Source: Hoeflea sp. (GTDB lineage Bacteria; Pseudomonadota; Alphaproteobacteria; Rhizobiales; Rhizobiaceae). Taken from it: a stretch of DNA of 58,650 nt. Under the pieces are notes generated by a model that was not told where the DNA came from, searched no databases, and saw only the letters and a list, made by a program, of their open reading frames with translations. Below are positions 36,303-44,857 of the stretch, one piece after another; position 1 is the stretch's first letter, and every line of letters starts with the position of its first letter. The DNA lies in NCBI RefSeq assembly GCF_014359905.1, contig NZ_JACIYP010000023.1, positions 1 to 58,650 on the forward strand. Direction: 5' to 3'. The position numbers and the translations under genes are program-made.

Positions 36303-37047
36303 GCTGCACCCCTTTGCCCGCAGAAACTCAAAACAAAGCCGCTTCCCAAAGATGATTGCGACCCCGGGCGGGATCGACACAGCCAGACGAGCCGAAAGAC
36401 CTTACGAATCATTCGGTTGGGGGCGGCAGTGACGGACCAGTTGGCTGATCCGGAGGCAAGGAGTATCGGCAGGATGGCGGCGTCTCAATCACCTGACCGG
36501 GTGAAAATGCCACTTGGCAATTTGCCGATTGGCGGAAATCAATTCATGACCTATATACAGGGTGCGATCTGCGCCTCTCGACAGGATACACAATCCCTGG
36601 GGCCTTAATTGATCCAAAGGGAGCTGTCCCTGACCGGACCCGTGGGTCCGGACATATGGCGCCCACCTACGTTGTAGGTTCCCAGGATCAATAAATCCAT
36701 CGGTTGCCGTGGATCGCACTTGCCCCTGATATTTTCTCGGTTCGGCTCGTTGGTCAGACGAGCCTTGAGCGGTCAGTCATCGGTCTTCCGACCAGCTCAT
36801 CACCGGCCAGCCTGTGATCGGCGCGATATTCTACGGCCCCCTGTGCACGATCTGGGCAAGCCTTCCGCAGGGGAATGCTGGTGACCTGACCCCATTAAGG
36901 CGGCGCTCGAAATGTTGCGCCTTGCAAACACTGATCCCTCAGAAGTCGCTGTTCTTGATAATCAAATATCAACCGAATCTTAGTCAATACCCCTGTTGAT
37001 TTATATCATTGAAGGCTTTTCAGCGCTTCAGATCTGGGGACAATTGC
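36303..37047. other. Gene-free stretch with several hairpins between divergent genes
   Basis: About 745 bases between the cargo gene and the divergent chemoreceptor gene with no supported coding frame. It holds the near-perfect palindrome CCGGACCCGTGGGTCCGG (36634-36651), a small hairpin ACCTAC-GTT-GTAGGT (36665-36679) and GGCTCGT/ACGAGCC around 36744-36764. The last 150 bases are clearly AT-richer than the rest of the window and should contain the chemoreceptor promoter. The palindrome could be an operator, a remnant of a mobile-element end or part of a structured leader; nothing here decides it. Confidence 0.5.
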
Positions 37048-39249
37048 ATGACTAAAATCGATATTAAGAGGCCGATGTGGGTCAAAATGACCGCATACGG
37101 ATTTGCGGCTGTGCTTTTTGCCAGCGCCACGATCGGGGGGCTGGCCGGGTATAGCCAATCCGCAATGAATGAAAGTGCGGTGCGGAAGGAATTCAGTGCA
37201 GACCTTGCGGTGCTTGAGGCCGATATGGCCGCGCAGCGGCGCGCAGCTTCCGCCCTGGCGCTGACACTGGCCAGCGAACCTGGCATCGGCGATCTCATTG
37301 CCAATGACGCGCGTGAGGCGTTGCTGGCGAAATATTCGGGCAGCCTTGCAAATGTGAACGCAACGAGCGGCCTCGGGCTCATTACCTTCACCCAGAATGG
37401 CGTCGTCGTGGCACGCGTCCAGTCCCCCGACAAATTCGGCGATGATATCAAAAATCGAAGGAAGATGATCGTTGCAACCCTGAAAGAGGGCAGGTTGAAC
37501 GCCGGTATCGAGCCGGGACGCACCTCGGTCAACATGTTCGCATCCGCTCCGACGACGACAAGTGGCAATTCTGCCGGTATCGTGGACGTTGGCAGCGAAC
37601 TCTCCGAGGCCTACTTCGCCCGTATCGCAGATAAGACCGATTCCCATATCGCCATTCACATTTTCGGCGACGGGAAATTCGAAACGCAAGCTTCGACCTT
37701 CGATGACGCCACCATGCTGACGCCGGAACAAATCCAGGCGGCTTTCGACGGCGATCTGCCCATAACGATGGTCGCAGCCAATGATAGTGATTTTGCCGTT
37801 GGCGGCAAGGTGCTGGAGAACTTCTCCGGTGAAAAGATAGGCGTCATCGAGCTGGCGTCGAATGTCACGCCGATCGTTGCCGCGGGCAGGAGTGCCACGA
37901 CGGCGTCGATCGTCGGCACCATCCTCGTCTCGCTCTTGTCGCTCCTGGGCTTCTTCTTCTATGCCCGCGCCTTCTCGGGCACAATCAGCAAGACCACGGA
38001 AACCATGGCCCGCCTGGCAAGCGGCGATCTGGCCGCAGTCGTTGGCGACCAGAACCGCCCTGACGAAATTGGCGCAATGGCCCGTGCGGTCCAGGTCTTC
38101 AAAGAGGCAGGCCTCGAGAAAATCCGGCTGGAGCAGGAGGCCGATTCTCAGCGGAACATTTCGGAAGAAGAGCGCAATAGAAATAGCGAAGAGGAACGGC
38201 TCAGAGCGCAGGAAATGCGGCAGGCGACCTCGGGTCTTGGCGAGGGGCTGAAGCATCTTGCCGCCGGCAATCTTTCCTTCCAGCTCACCGAGCCTTTTGC
38301 TTCAGACTTCGAAGGACTGCGGACCGATTTCAACGATGCTGTTTCGCAACTCGGCCGCACCTTGCGGTCGGTAGCCGAGGCATCGATCCAGATCGCCACG
38401 GGGTCGACAGAAATCAGCCAGTCGGCGCAGGACCTGTCCAAACGCACGGAGCAGCAGGCAGCCTCGCTTGAAGAAACCGCCGCTGCGCTCGACCAGATCA
38501 CCGCCAATGTCGCCAATTCGACAAAACGCGTCGAGGAGGCAACAACAGCGGCCGAGCAGGCCAATCAGAGCGCCGTGCAGTCCGGCACGATCGTGTCGAA
38601 CGCCGTTGATGCCATGGGCAGGATCGAACAGTCGGCGAGCCAGATCTCCAACATCATCGGTGTCATCGATGAAATCGCGTTCCAGACAAATCTGCTGGCG
38701 CTCAATGCGGGCGTGGAAGCGGCGCGTGCCGGCGAGGCGGGAAGAGGATTTGCGGTCGTTGCCCAGGAAGTCCGCGAACTGGCTCAACGCTCTGCGCAGG
38801 CTGCCAAGGAAATCAAGGAGCTCATCCGCAATTCCACGGTCGAGGTGGAAGGCGGCGTGCGGCTTGTTAATGAAACCGGCGAGGCGCTCAAGACGATCGA
38901 GACCTACATCGTGACAGTCAACGATCACATGAAAGCCATCGCGCACGCTGCCAAGGAACAGTCGGTGGGCCTTGGCGAAGTCAATATCGCGGTCAATCAG
39001 ATGGACCAGGTCACGCAGCAGAACGCGGCCATGGTCGAGGAAAACACCGCTGCCAGCACCGCGCTGTCGACAGAGGCCGGCCAATTGGGTGAACTGATCG
39101 GCCAGTTCCGCCTGGACGGTTCTGCAAGTCATGATACGGCAGCCTTGCGCCGGACAGCGACCGTCATGTCCCAGAAGGCGTCGCCCGCAAAGCGCAGCGC
39201 AGTACAGGGCAATCTTGCTGTCAAATCCGACGAGTGGACGGAATTCTGA
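37048..39249 (+). CDS. Methyl-accepting chemotaxis protein
   Basis: The 733-residue receptor uses the ATG at 37048 behind GGGGA. A transmembrane helix at about 15-36, a periplasmic sensor domain of about 250 residues and a second helix (about 285-310, VGTILVSLLSLLGFFFYA) are followed by HAMP-type segments and a cytoplasmic signalling domain. The kinase-control tip EIAFQTNLLALNAGVEAARAG and the adjacent VVAQEVRELAQRSA are intact, so it can bind CheA/CheW. It ends DEWTEF, a WxxF tail resembling the CheR/CheB-tethering pentapeptide. The ligand is unknown. It belongs to the block inserted between zapA and fau. Confidence 0.92.
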   Translation: MTKIDIKRPMWVKMTAYGFAAVLFASATIGGLAGYSQSAMNESAVRKEFSADLAVLEADMAAQRRAASALALTLASEPGIGDLIANDAREALLAKYSGSLANVNATSGLGLITFTQNGVVVARVQSPDKFGDDIKNRRKMIVATLKEGRLNAGIEPGRTSVNMFASAPTTTSGNSAGIVDVGSELSEAYFARIADKTDSHIAIHIFGDGKFETQASTFDDATMLTPEQIQAAFDGDLPITMVAANDSDFAVGGKVLENFSGEKIGVIELASNVTPIVAAGRSATTASIVGTILVSLLSLLGFFFYARAFSGTISKTTETMARLASGDLAAVVGDQNRPDEIGAMARAVQVFKEAGLEKIRLEQEADSQRNISEEERNRNSEEERLRAQEMRQATSGLGEGLKHLAAGNLSFQLTEPFASDFEGLRTDFNDAVSQLGRTLRSVAEASIQIATGSTEISQSAQDLSKRTEQQAASLEETAAALDQITANVANSTKRVEEATTAAEQANQSAVQSGTIVSNAVDAMGRIEQSASQISNIIGVIDEIAFQTNLLALNAGVEAARAGEAGRGFAVVAQEVRELAQRSAQAAKEIKELIRNSTVEVEGGVRLVNETGEALKTIETYIVTVNDHMKAIAHAAKEQSVGLGEVNIAVNQMDQVTQQNAAMVEENTAASTALSTEAGQLGELIGQFRLDGSASHDTAALRRTATVMSQKASPAKRSAVQGNLAVKSDEWTEF

Positions 39250-39537
39250 TCCGCCCGCCGGTCTCCCTGCATCCCCAGCTGGATCCGCCATATTTTCGGG
39301 TCAGGAATGTGTAGGACTGCAGAAACGAGTTGTCTCGCCGTGCGATGGTTCGTCGCGCGGCGATACATGTGACTTCAGACCAGTCGCTTAATGAGCCGCA
39401 CTCGGCGCTTCTCAAGCTCTTGCGCGCTTCCCCGTTCCGGCTGCGATCAAATCGCGCATCGGTTGCCGCGCGGCGCACGATCCCGGGTTCATATCCGGAT
39501 CCATTGGGCCAATTCTGTTGGCATGGGTGGCGGCCGA

Positions 39538-39744
39538 CTACTCAATCAAGCCGAGCTTCAAAGCACGCGCCAGGGCTTCCATGGTTGTGGTTGCCATCAG
39601 CTTTTTGCGTGCCGAGGCGAACAGGTCCGTGACGGCATTATCACCGCCGAATTGGCTGGCGAGGGCTTCGGAAGCCTGCCCTCTTGCGGCCAATTGAAGG
39701 CACATGCGTTCCGCGTCGGTCAATCGTTCGGAGCCTAAATTCAT
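39538..39744 (-). CDS. Minimal LuxR-type helix-turn-helix protein
   Basis: The 68-residue protein is little more than a LuxR C-terminal DNA-binding domain: LTDAERMCLQLAARGQAS (helices 1-2), a divergent recognition region AVTDLFASARKKLMA, and the tail TMEALARALKLGLIE that matches the domain's last helix. There is no receiver or ligand domain. The recognition helix departs from the usual KTHLSNIFRKL-like pattern, so DNA binding may be altered or it may act by dimerising with another regulator. The start ATG is at 39744. It is convergent with the chemoreceptor. Confidence 0.65.
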   Translation of the reverse strand: MNLGSERLTDAERMCLQLAARGQASEALASQFGGDNAVTDLFASARKKLMATTTMEALARALKLGLIE

Positions 39745-39969
39745 GAAAATCCAACATTGCAGTCAATGACACATATTATTTCTTACGGGGGGTTTCTAAG
39801 GGCGCGCACAGGGCTGCGGCAACCGTTGTTCGGCGTCGTCGTGTACAAATGGTAACAGGGCACGCCGGCCTGTCCTGAATTGGCAAAAACGTCATGCAGC
39901 GCTCCGGTGGCGTTGACGCGCGCTCGCATTCGGCATTACCCCATATCGAGGACAAGTCCGGAGGAACAC

Positions 39970-40542
39970 GTGAGCACCAAGGCAGAGATCCGCGCGGCGA
40001 TGCTGGCGCGCAGGGATGCGCTGGCGCCGGACCGCCGCATCGAAATGAGCCTTGCCATGGCCGAGGCGGCCGAGGCGATTGATTTCGATCCGGGAACCGT
40101 GATCGCCGGTTATTTGCCGATCCGTTCCGAGCCGGACCTGCGGCCCTTGCTGGCGCGGCTTGGCGAGCGTGGCGCCCGGCTTTGCCTTCCCGTCGTGCTT
40201 GATCGCCAGACCATCGTGTTCAGGGAGCTTGTCCGCGGTGCGGAACTGGTCAGGACCGGCTTCGGGACATCGGGCCCGGGTCCTGACGCCGAGGTGCTGG
40301 ACCCGCAGATCCTGATGATGCCGCTCTCGGCCTTTGATGCTGCGGGCAACCGGCTCGGCTATGGTGCGGGCCATTATGACCGGGCCATCGCCCGGCTGCA
40401 TGCGAAAGGGCTTTTGCCCCGGCTGATCGGAACCGCGTTTTCAGTGCAGGAAACCGACAGCCTGCCCTGTGAAGCGCATGACGTGGCCCTTGAGATGATC
40501 CTGACCGAACAAGGCTTGCGCTCGTTTTCGCAACCCTTATAG
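39970..40542 (+). CDS. fau: 5-formyltetrahydrofolate cyclo-ligase
   Basis: The 190-residue enzyme uses ATP to convert 5-formyl-THF to 5,10-methenyl-THF. A GTG start lies behind GGAGG at 39961-39965; the frame upstream is open for 90 bases without support. Family features are the N-terminal STKAEIRAAMLARRDAL, the ATP/substrate motif GNRLGYGAGHYDRAIARL and the C-terminal VALEMILTEQGL. It is coupled to the downstream metallophosphoesterase (7 bases). In related genomes it follows zapA closely. Confidence 0.93.
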   Translation: MSTKAEIRAAMLARRDALAPDRRIEMSLAMAEAAEAIDFDPGTVIAGYLPIRSEPDLRPLLARLGERGARLCLPVVLDRQTIVFRELVRGAELVRTGFGTSGPGPDAEVLDPQILMMPLSAFDAAGNRLGYGAGHYDRAIARLHAKGLLPRLIGTAFSVQETDSLPCEAHDVALEMILTEQGLRSFSQPL

Positions 40543-40549
40543 AGAGCCG

Positions 40550-41374
40550 ATGCGCCTGTTATTTCTTGGAGACATGGTCGGCAAGTCCGGCCGCACCGCG
40601 GTCTGGAACCGCCTTCCCGGCCTGATCCGCGATTTCCGCCTGGATTTTGTCATCGTCAATGGCGAGAACGCCGCCGGCGGCTTCGGCATCACCGAGGAGA
40701 TCTTTCTCGAAACGCTCGACGCCGGCGCCGATGTGGTGACCACGGGCAACCATGTCTGGGACCAGCGCGAGGCGCTGGTCTATGCCGACAGGCAGGACCG
40801 GTTCCTGCGGCCGGCGAATTATCCGGCGGGAACGCCGGGCAGGGGCTCCAATCTCTACATTGCCCGCAATGGCGCGCGTGTGCTGGTCGCCAATGTGATG
40901 GGCCGCGTGTTCATGCATCCGGATCTCGATGATCCGTTCTCGGCAGGCGAGGCGATCCTCAATGCCTGTCCGCTGGGCGAGCAGGCGGATGCGGTGATTT
41001 TCGACTTCCATGCGGAAGCAACCAGCGAGAAGCTGTGTTTTGCCCATTTCGTCGATGGCCGGGCGAGTTTCGTGGTCGGCACGCACACCCATGTCCCAAC
41101 CGCCGACGCGCAGATCCTCAACGGCGGCACGGCCTATCTTTCTGACGCGGGCATGTGCGGCGATTACGATTCGTCCATCGGCATGGACAAGGAGGAGCCG
41201 GTCAACCGGTTCGTCTCGAAGATACCGAAAGGGCGCTTCGAAGCGGCCTCGGGACCGGCGACGATCTGCGGCGTTGCCGTCGAGATTTCCGACCGCACCG
41301 GTCTGGCCGAGAAGATCGCACCCTTGCGGATCGGGCCGAGGCTGAGCGAAGCCTATCCGGAGTTCTGGCAGTAA
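40550..41374 (+). CDS. YmdB-type metallophosphoesterase (TIGR00282 family)
   Basis: The 274-residue protein has the calcineurin-like metal motifs LLFLGDMVGKSGR, IVNGENAAGGFG, TGNHVWDQREA and FHAEATSEK, followed by VVGTHTHVPTAD. The family includes Bacillus YmdB, a 2',3'-cyclic-nucleotide phosphodiesterase involved in colony and biofilm behaviour; proteobacterial members are less studied. Length is typical (about 270). It follows fau by seven bases, an operon conserved in rhizobia. Confidence 0.88.
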   Translation: MRLLFLGDMVGKSGRTAVWNRLPGLIRDFRLDFVIVNGENAAGGFGITEEIFLETLDAGADVVTTGNHVWDQREALVYADRQDRFLRPANYPAGTPGRGSNLYIARNGARVLVANVMGRVFMHPDLDDPFSAGEAILNACPLGEQADAVIFDFHAEATSEKLCFAHFVDGRASFVVGTHTHVPTADAQILNGGTAYLSDAGMCGDYDSSIGMDKEEPVNRFVSKIPKGRFEAASGPATICGVAVEISDRTGLAEKIAPLRIGPRLSEAYPEFWQ

Positions 41375-41380
41375 TCCGCC

Positions 41381-41851
41381 TCAGCGGTATTTCGCGGCGC
41401 TGATGAATTCGCCGAATGTCTCGCACCAGACCAGCACGGTTGTGTAGGCGTCGATATCCACGCTTTGCGGCACATCCAGCAGGAAGCCGTCGAACGTCTT
41501 GATGTCGCCGATGAGTTGCGCGGTGTCCCGGATGGCCAGAAACTGCGCTTCATCCTCGATGAACTGCGGCACCAGATAGAGCTTGTAGTCGGGTCCGGGC
41601 GCCAGGCGTCCCTGATGGGCGATGCTCAAGGGGGAAATGCTGACCGTGCCCTCGCCCCAATGCAGGAAGTCGCTTCCCCTCAGGTCGCGGCTGAATTCAG
41701 CCTGGTAACGCGCGAACTGCATGGTTTGGCTCAGCGTGGCCTGATCCGGGGCCGGCGGCGCGACGAGGATCGGCAAAAGGTAGATCCCGAGTGCGAAGCC
41801 GATGGCGAGCGTAAGAGTGTGGGTTACCGCTAGCACGATCCAGCGCAGCAT
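41381..41851 (-). CDS. DM13-domain membrane protein
   Basis: The 156-residue protein has an N-terminal transmembrane helix (residues 8-30) and a DM13 domain in the periplasm: GSDFLHWGEGTVSI, GRLAPGPDYKLYLVP, IGDIKTFDG and VLVWCETFGEFISAAKYR. The single Cys in VWC is the conserved DM13 cysteine, thought to support electron transfer in animal and bacterial homologues. Partner unknown. It is convergent with the metallophosphoesterase and ends 7 bases away from it. Confidence 0.85.
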   Translation of the reverse strand: MLRWIVLAVTHTLTLAIGFALGIYLLPILVAPPAPDQATLSQTMQFARYQAEFSRDLRGSDFLHWGEGTVSISPLSIAHQGRLAPGPDYKLYLVPQFIEDEAQFLAIRDTAQLIGDIKTFDGFLLDVPQSVDIDAYTTVLVWCETFGEFISAAKYR

Positions 41852-41984
41852 TCTCGGACCCCCGGGTTGAACCTGCCGGATGGTACGGGCGCGCCGCCAG
41901 GACTGTCAATCGGCTTCGTGCGCATGGCGTCGCCCCCCGAGACCGACCCGATGCGACCGGCCGGGACGCCGGGCGGGTCCGGGT

Positions 41985-42563
41985 CTACAGCTCCTGCTGC
42001 GTGCCCTTGATCAGGGGGCGTTTTGCGCCGGGATCAGGCGGCAGCATGCCGCGCTCCTTGAGCCAGGGATGAATCGCCACGGCGCGCGACAGCGCCGCGA
42101 TGGCCGCTTCGGGCCGTCCAATGCGTTTGAGCAGATGATACATGCCCGACCAGGCGCCGAAATGATCCGGTTCAAGCTCGACGGCCTTCTCCAGATCCGA
42201 CAGCGCGCCATCGACATCGTCGCGCAGGAACCGCACAAAGGCGCGCTGGTTCCAGCCCTCGGCATAGGAGGGCGCCTCGCGCACAACGATATCCAAAGCC
42301 GCTTCGGCCGCTTCAAAATCGTGACTTCCGCGCCGCTCCATGCCGCGATCGATGGCGCCGCGCACCTCGGGCGTCGGCGCCTGGCTCACCCACCAATCCC
42401 AGATGGCGTTTTCGGCGATGCGGCCCTCGCGTTCGGTCTTGGCATTCTTCAGCGCGGTGAACAGCTTTTCGCGTGGCGTGGCGGATTCCGCCAGCACGAC
42501 CGACGGGCAGGCGATGAGAAAGCCCAGCGCGGCGATGCGGATCAGAAAAAGGCGGCGCTGCAT
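41985..42563 (-). CDS. Exported TPR protein, paralogue of the 4742-5353 protein
   Basis: The 192-residue protein has a signal peptide (residues 1-25, ending VVLAE) and TPR repeats from about residue 87: APSYAEGWNQRAFVRFLRDD and LEPDHFGAWSGMYHLLKRIG. The segment IWDWWVSQ precedes the repeats, matching IWAEWRDS in the protein at 4742-5353; the two are paralogues. The ATG at 42563 follows GGGG; the open frame continues to 42878 without support. Its start lies two bases after the stop of the MBL hydrolase, so they form an operon. Confidence 0.78.
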   Translation of the reverse strand: MQRRLFLIRIAALGFLIACPSVVLAESATPREKLFTALKNAKTEREGRIAENAIWDWWVSQAPTPEVRGAIDRGMERRGSHDFEAAEAALDIVVREAPSYAEGWNQRAFVRFLRDDVDGALSDLEKAVELEPDHFGAWSGMYHLLKRIGRPEAAIAALSRAVAIHPWLKERGMLPPDPGAKRPLIKGTQQEL

Positions 42564-42565
42564 GA

Positions 42566-43399
42566 TCACACCCCGTTCAAGATGACGATTGTCGGCTGAC
42601 GTGGCAGGGTTCTGGCCGAGACGGTGAAGCTGTCGTTGTTGACATAATCGACCAGAAACCTGTCGCCCATCATGTCGATGAAGCGCGAGATCGGCGCGCC
42701 GCGCCGGTGCATCGGCAACAGGATAGAGGATTGCAGGCGCTGGGCTATCCCGGTCATCGCGCCGTGGCTGAGGGTCAGGCCGCCATCGACCGGCACCATG
42801 ACAATGTCGAGCCTGCCGATCTGGGCGTAATGCCGGTCTTCGAGGGGATGATGCAGGTGCCCGAGATGGCCGATGCAAAGATCCGCGACCTCGAAAATGA
42901 AGATCGAATTGCCGTCCGGCTCCATGGCGCCGAAGTTGCGGATATCGGTGGTGACATTGCGCACATAGACATCGTCGACAACGACATCATGATCGGCCGG
43001 CGTTCCGTCAAAATTCCAGCCGCGCAGCACATGGTCGATCCGTTCGTCTGGCGAAAGGGTGAAATGCGAGGAGTGCGCCTTGTTCATGGTGACGATATCG
43101 GGGATCGCCACGCGTCCCGACCAGCCGTTGAAATCGGTGGCGATGGTGGTGCCGCCGGGGGTGGTGATCACATAGGTGGAATGGCCGGCAAACATGAACT
43201 CGACCTCGCCGGACCCGGTCTGGGCCTGGGTGGGGCGAAGCCGAAGCTCTTCCGGCGTGAGGTTGGCGTAGGTGGCGCCCGGCAGCGCCTGTGCGACAGC
43301 CATGCACTGGCTGAAGGGGCGCTGCTGATCTTGTGCGGTTGCGGGCGAAGTCACAAACCAGGCGGCAATCATGAGGGTAAAGGCGCGCATACGGGGCAT
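42566..43399 (-). CDS. Exported MBL-fold metallo-hydrolase-like protein
   Basis: The 277-residue protein has a signal peptide (residues 5-22) and a beta-lactamase-like fold resembling the UlaG type: FMFAGHSTYVITTPGG, TNKAHSSHF-like MNKAHSSHFTLS, IGHLGHLHH and MVPVDGGLTL. Several metal His positions are recognisable, but the HxHxDH motif is not canonical; the substrate and even hydrolase activity are uncertain. The first gene of a two-gene operon with the TPR protein downstream. Confidence 0.78.
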   Translation of the reverse strand: MPRMRAFTLMIAAWFVTSPATAQDQQRPFSQCMAVAQALPGATYANLTPEELRLRPTQAQTGSGEVEFMFAGHSTYVITTPGGTTIATDFNGWSGRVAIPDIVTMNKAHSSHFTLSPDERIDHVLRGWNFDGTPADHDVVVDDVYVRNVTTDIRNFGAMEPDGNSIFIFEVADLCIGHLGHLHHPLEDRHYAQIGRLDIVMVPVDGGLTLSHGAMTGIAQRLQSSILLPMHRRGAPISRFIDMMGDRFLVDYVNNDSFTVSARTLPRQPTIVILNGV

Positions 43400-43472
43400 G
43401 ATGGAGGCTCCGGGTAAATTGCGTTCACCGTTTCAAGTGTAGGGCGGTCTGGCCCAAGGTAAAGAGCTCACG

Positions 43473-43973
43473 TCAATCCGGTGCCGTGGCGGCAGGGCGG
43501 GGGACGGATGTCATCCGGTCCCACTCTTGCCTCAGCGCGGCATAGCCGTCCGCCGGTTGGGTCTCGTAATGAATTTCCCCCGCAGGGATCACAACAAAGG
43601 GTTGTTTCGAGCGGGTCCAGATGTGTCCGGCGGGGATCAGCCACGAGGTGTCATCGAGAGTGCCGGCCTTGATGTTGATCTCGGCAGACCCGCTCGTGCC
43701 ATGCCAGATGCGGACACCGCATTCAGGGCAGAACCATCCCTCTCGCTCCCTGCCTGACTCGCTCTGCCTGCGGATGCAGCGCAAACCAGGCCCGACATCC
43801 AGATCATCACGCCGAAAGCGGAGGCTTTCGCCAAAGGCCGAGGACGTGTGTCTCTGGCATTCCGTGCAGTGGCACAGATAGAATACCAGCGGTGCCCCCA
43901 GCATCTTGTAGCGGATGCGGCCGCATTGGCAGCCGCCGCTCAGTGGCAACGGCGGGACGATGGTCTGGTGCAT
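43473..43973 (-). CDS. GFA-family zinc protein
   Basis: The 166-residue protein shows the GFA (glutathione-dependent formaldehyde-activating enzyme/CENP-V) fold: GGCQCGRIRY (two zinc cysteines), LCHCTECQRHTSSAFGES and WFCPECGVRIWHG. These CxC and CxxC motifs bind zinc. Known members detoxify formaldehyde as a glutathione adduct, though many are uncharacterised. It is convergent with nothing close and is divergent from yebC 80 bases away. Confidence 0.88.
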   Translation of the reverse strand: MHQTIVPPLPLSGGCQCGRIRYKMLGAPLVFYLCHCTECQRHTSSAFGESLRFRRDDLDVGPGLRCIRRQSESGREREGWFCPECGVRIWHGTSGSAEINIKAGTLDDTSWLIPAGHIWTRSKQPFVVIPAGEIHYETQPADGYAALRQEWDRMTSVPRPAATAPD

Positions 43974-44053
43974 GGCCTGAACCTTCTGGACGAAACCGAG
44001 TTACGTTATTATAAGGCGGGCATCCCAAGTCCAGAGCAAACCACAGAGGCGTC

Positions 44054-44800
44054 ATGGCCGGCCATTCACAATTCAAAAACATCATGCACCGCAAGGGACG
44101 GCAGGACGCTGTCCGTTCCAAGATGTTCTCCAAGCTCGCGCGCGAAATCACCGTCGCTGCCAAGATGGGCGCGCCCGATCCGGCGATGAACGCGCGTCTG
44201 AGGCTTGCGGTGCAGAACGCCAAGGCCCAGTCGATGCCCAAGGACAACATCCAGCGCGCCATCAACAAGGCTTCGGGCGCCGACAGCGAGAACTACGAGG
44301 AAGTGCGCTACGAGGGTTATGGTCCGGGCGGCGTTGCCGTCATCGTCGAGGCGCTGACCGACAATCGCAACCGCACGGCCTCGAATGTACGCGCCGCCTT
44401 CACCAAGTCCGGCGGAGCACTCGGCGAAACCGGATCGGTCGGGTTCATGTTCGCGCGTGTCGGCGAAATCGTCTACCCGGCGGATGCCGGCGATGCTGAC
44501 ACGATCATGGAAGCCGCCATCATGGCCGGCGCCGAGGATGTGACGAGCAGCGACGAGGAACACGCCATCATCTGCGCCTTCGAAGATATCGGCGAGGTTT
44601 CCAGCGCGCTCGAAGAGGCGCTGGGTGAAGCGCAATCCATCAAGGCCATATGGAAGCCGCAGACCACTGCGCCGGTCGATGAGGGCAAGGCGGAATCGGT
44701 GCTCAAGCTGATCGCCACGCTTGATGACGATGATGACGTGCAGAACGTCTACGCCAATTTCGAAGTCTCCGACGAGGTCATGGCGAAACTGTCCGCCTGA
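44054..44800 (+). CDS. yebC: YebC/PmpR-family protein
   Basis: The 248-residue protein matches the YebC/TACO1 family: [19 protein letters not shown] at the N-terminus, [38 protein letters not shown] and [14 protein letters not shown]. Members have been described as transcription regulators and more recently as translation factors that relieve ribosome stalling at proline-rich sequences. It stands upstream of the ruv locus in many proteobacteria; here the flavin-dependent oxidoreductase gene lies between. A shared hairpin follows. Confidence 0.94.
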   Translation: MAGHSQFKNIMHRKGRQDAVRSKMFSKLAREITVAAKMGAPDPAMNARLRLAVQNAKAQSMPKDNIQRAINKASGADSENYEEVRYEGYGPGGVAVIVEALTDNRNRTASNVRAAFTKSGGALGETGSVGFMFARVGEIVYPADAGDADTIMEAAIMAGAEDVTSSDEEHAIICAFEDIGEVSSALEEALGEAQSIKAIWKPQTTAPVDEGKAESVLKLIATLDDDDDVQNVYANFEVSDEVMAKLSA

Positions 44801-44823
44801 CACCGTCCCCATCTGGAATGGCA

Positions 44824-44850
44824 GACCGCCGGTCCACCGGGCCGGCGGTC
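44824..44850. terminator. Hairpin between convergent yebC and LLM oxidoreductase
   Basis: A perfect 9-bp stem GACCGCCGG with CCGGCGGTC and a 9-base loop lies between two convergent stops. It has no long T run on either side, so terminator function is likely but not certain. Confidence 0.5.
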
Positions 44851-44857
44851 CCTTGTG

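Noticed and set aside
35160..36608. 482-residue plus-strand frame opposite the TbpB-like lipoprotein gene
   Set aside because: The minus strand encodes a lipoprotein with lipobox, family motif and ribosome-binding site; the plus frame has none.
36814..36999. 61-residue plus-strand frame in the gene-free stretch
   Set aside because: No ribosome-binding site, biased composition and no recognisable family.
39470..39520. tRNA-like T-arm (GGGTTCATATCC) before the LuxR-type gene
   Set aside because: The stem bases do not pair as a T-arm and no acceptor or anticodon stem surrounds it.
39745..39969. 6S RNA gene (ssrS) expected between zapA and fau
   Set aside because: I could not recognise its structure in either remaining piece of the junction (33754-33857, 39745-39969). 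An Rfam 6S model search would decide; a hit at 39745-39969 would show that the block entered between zapA and ssrS.
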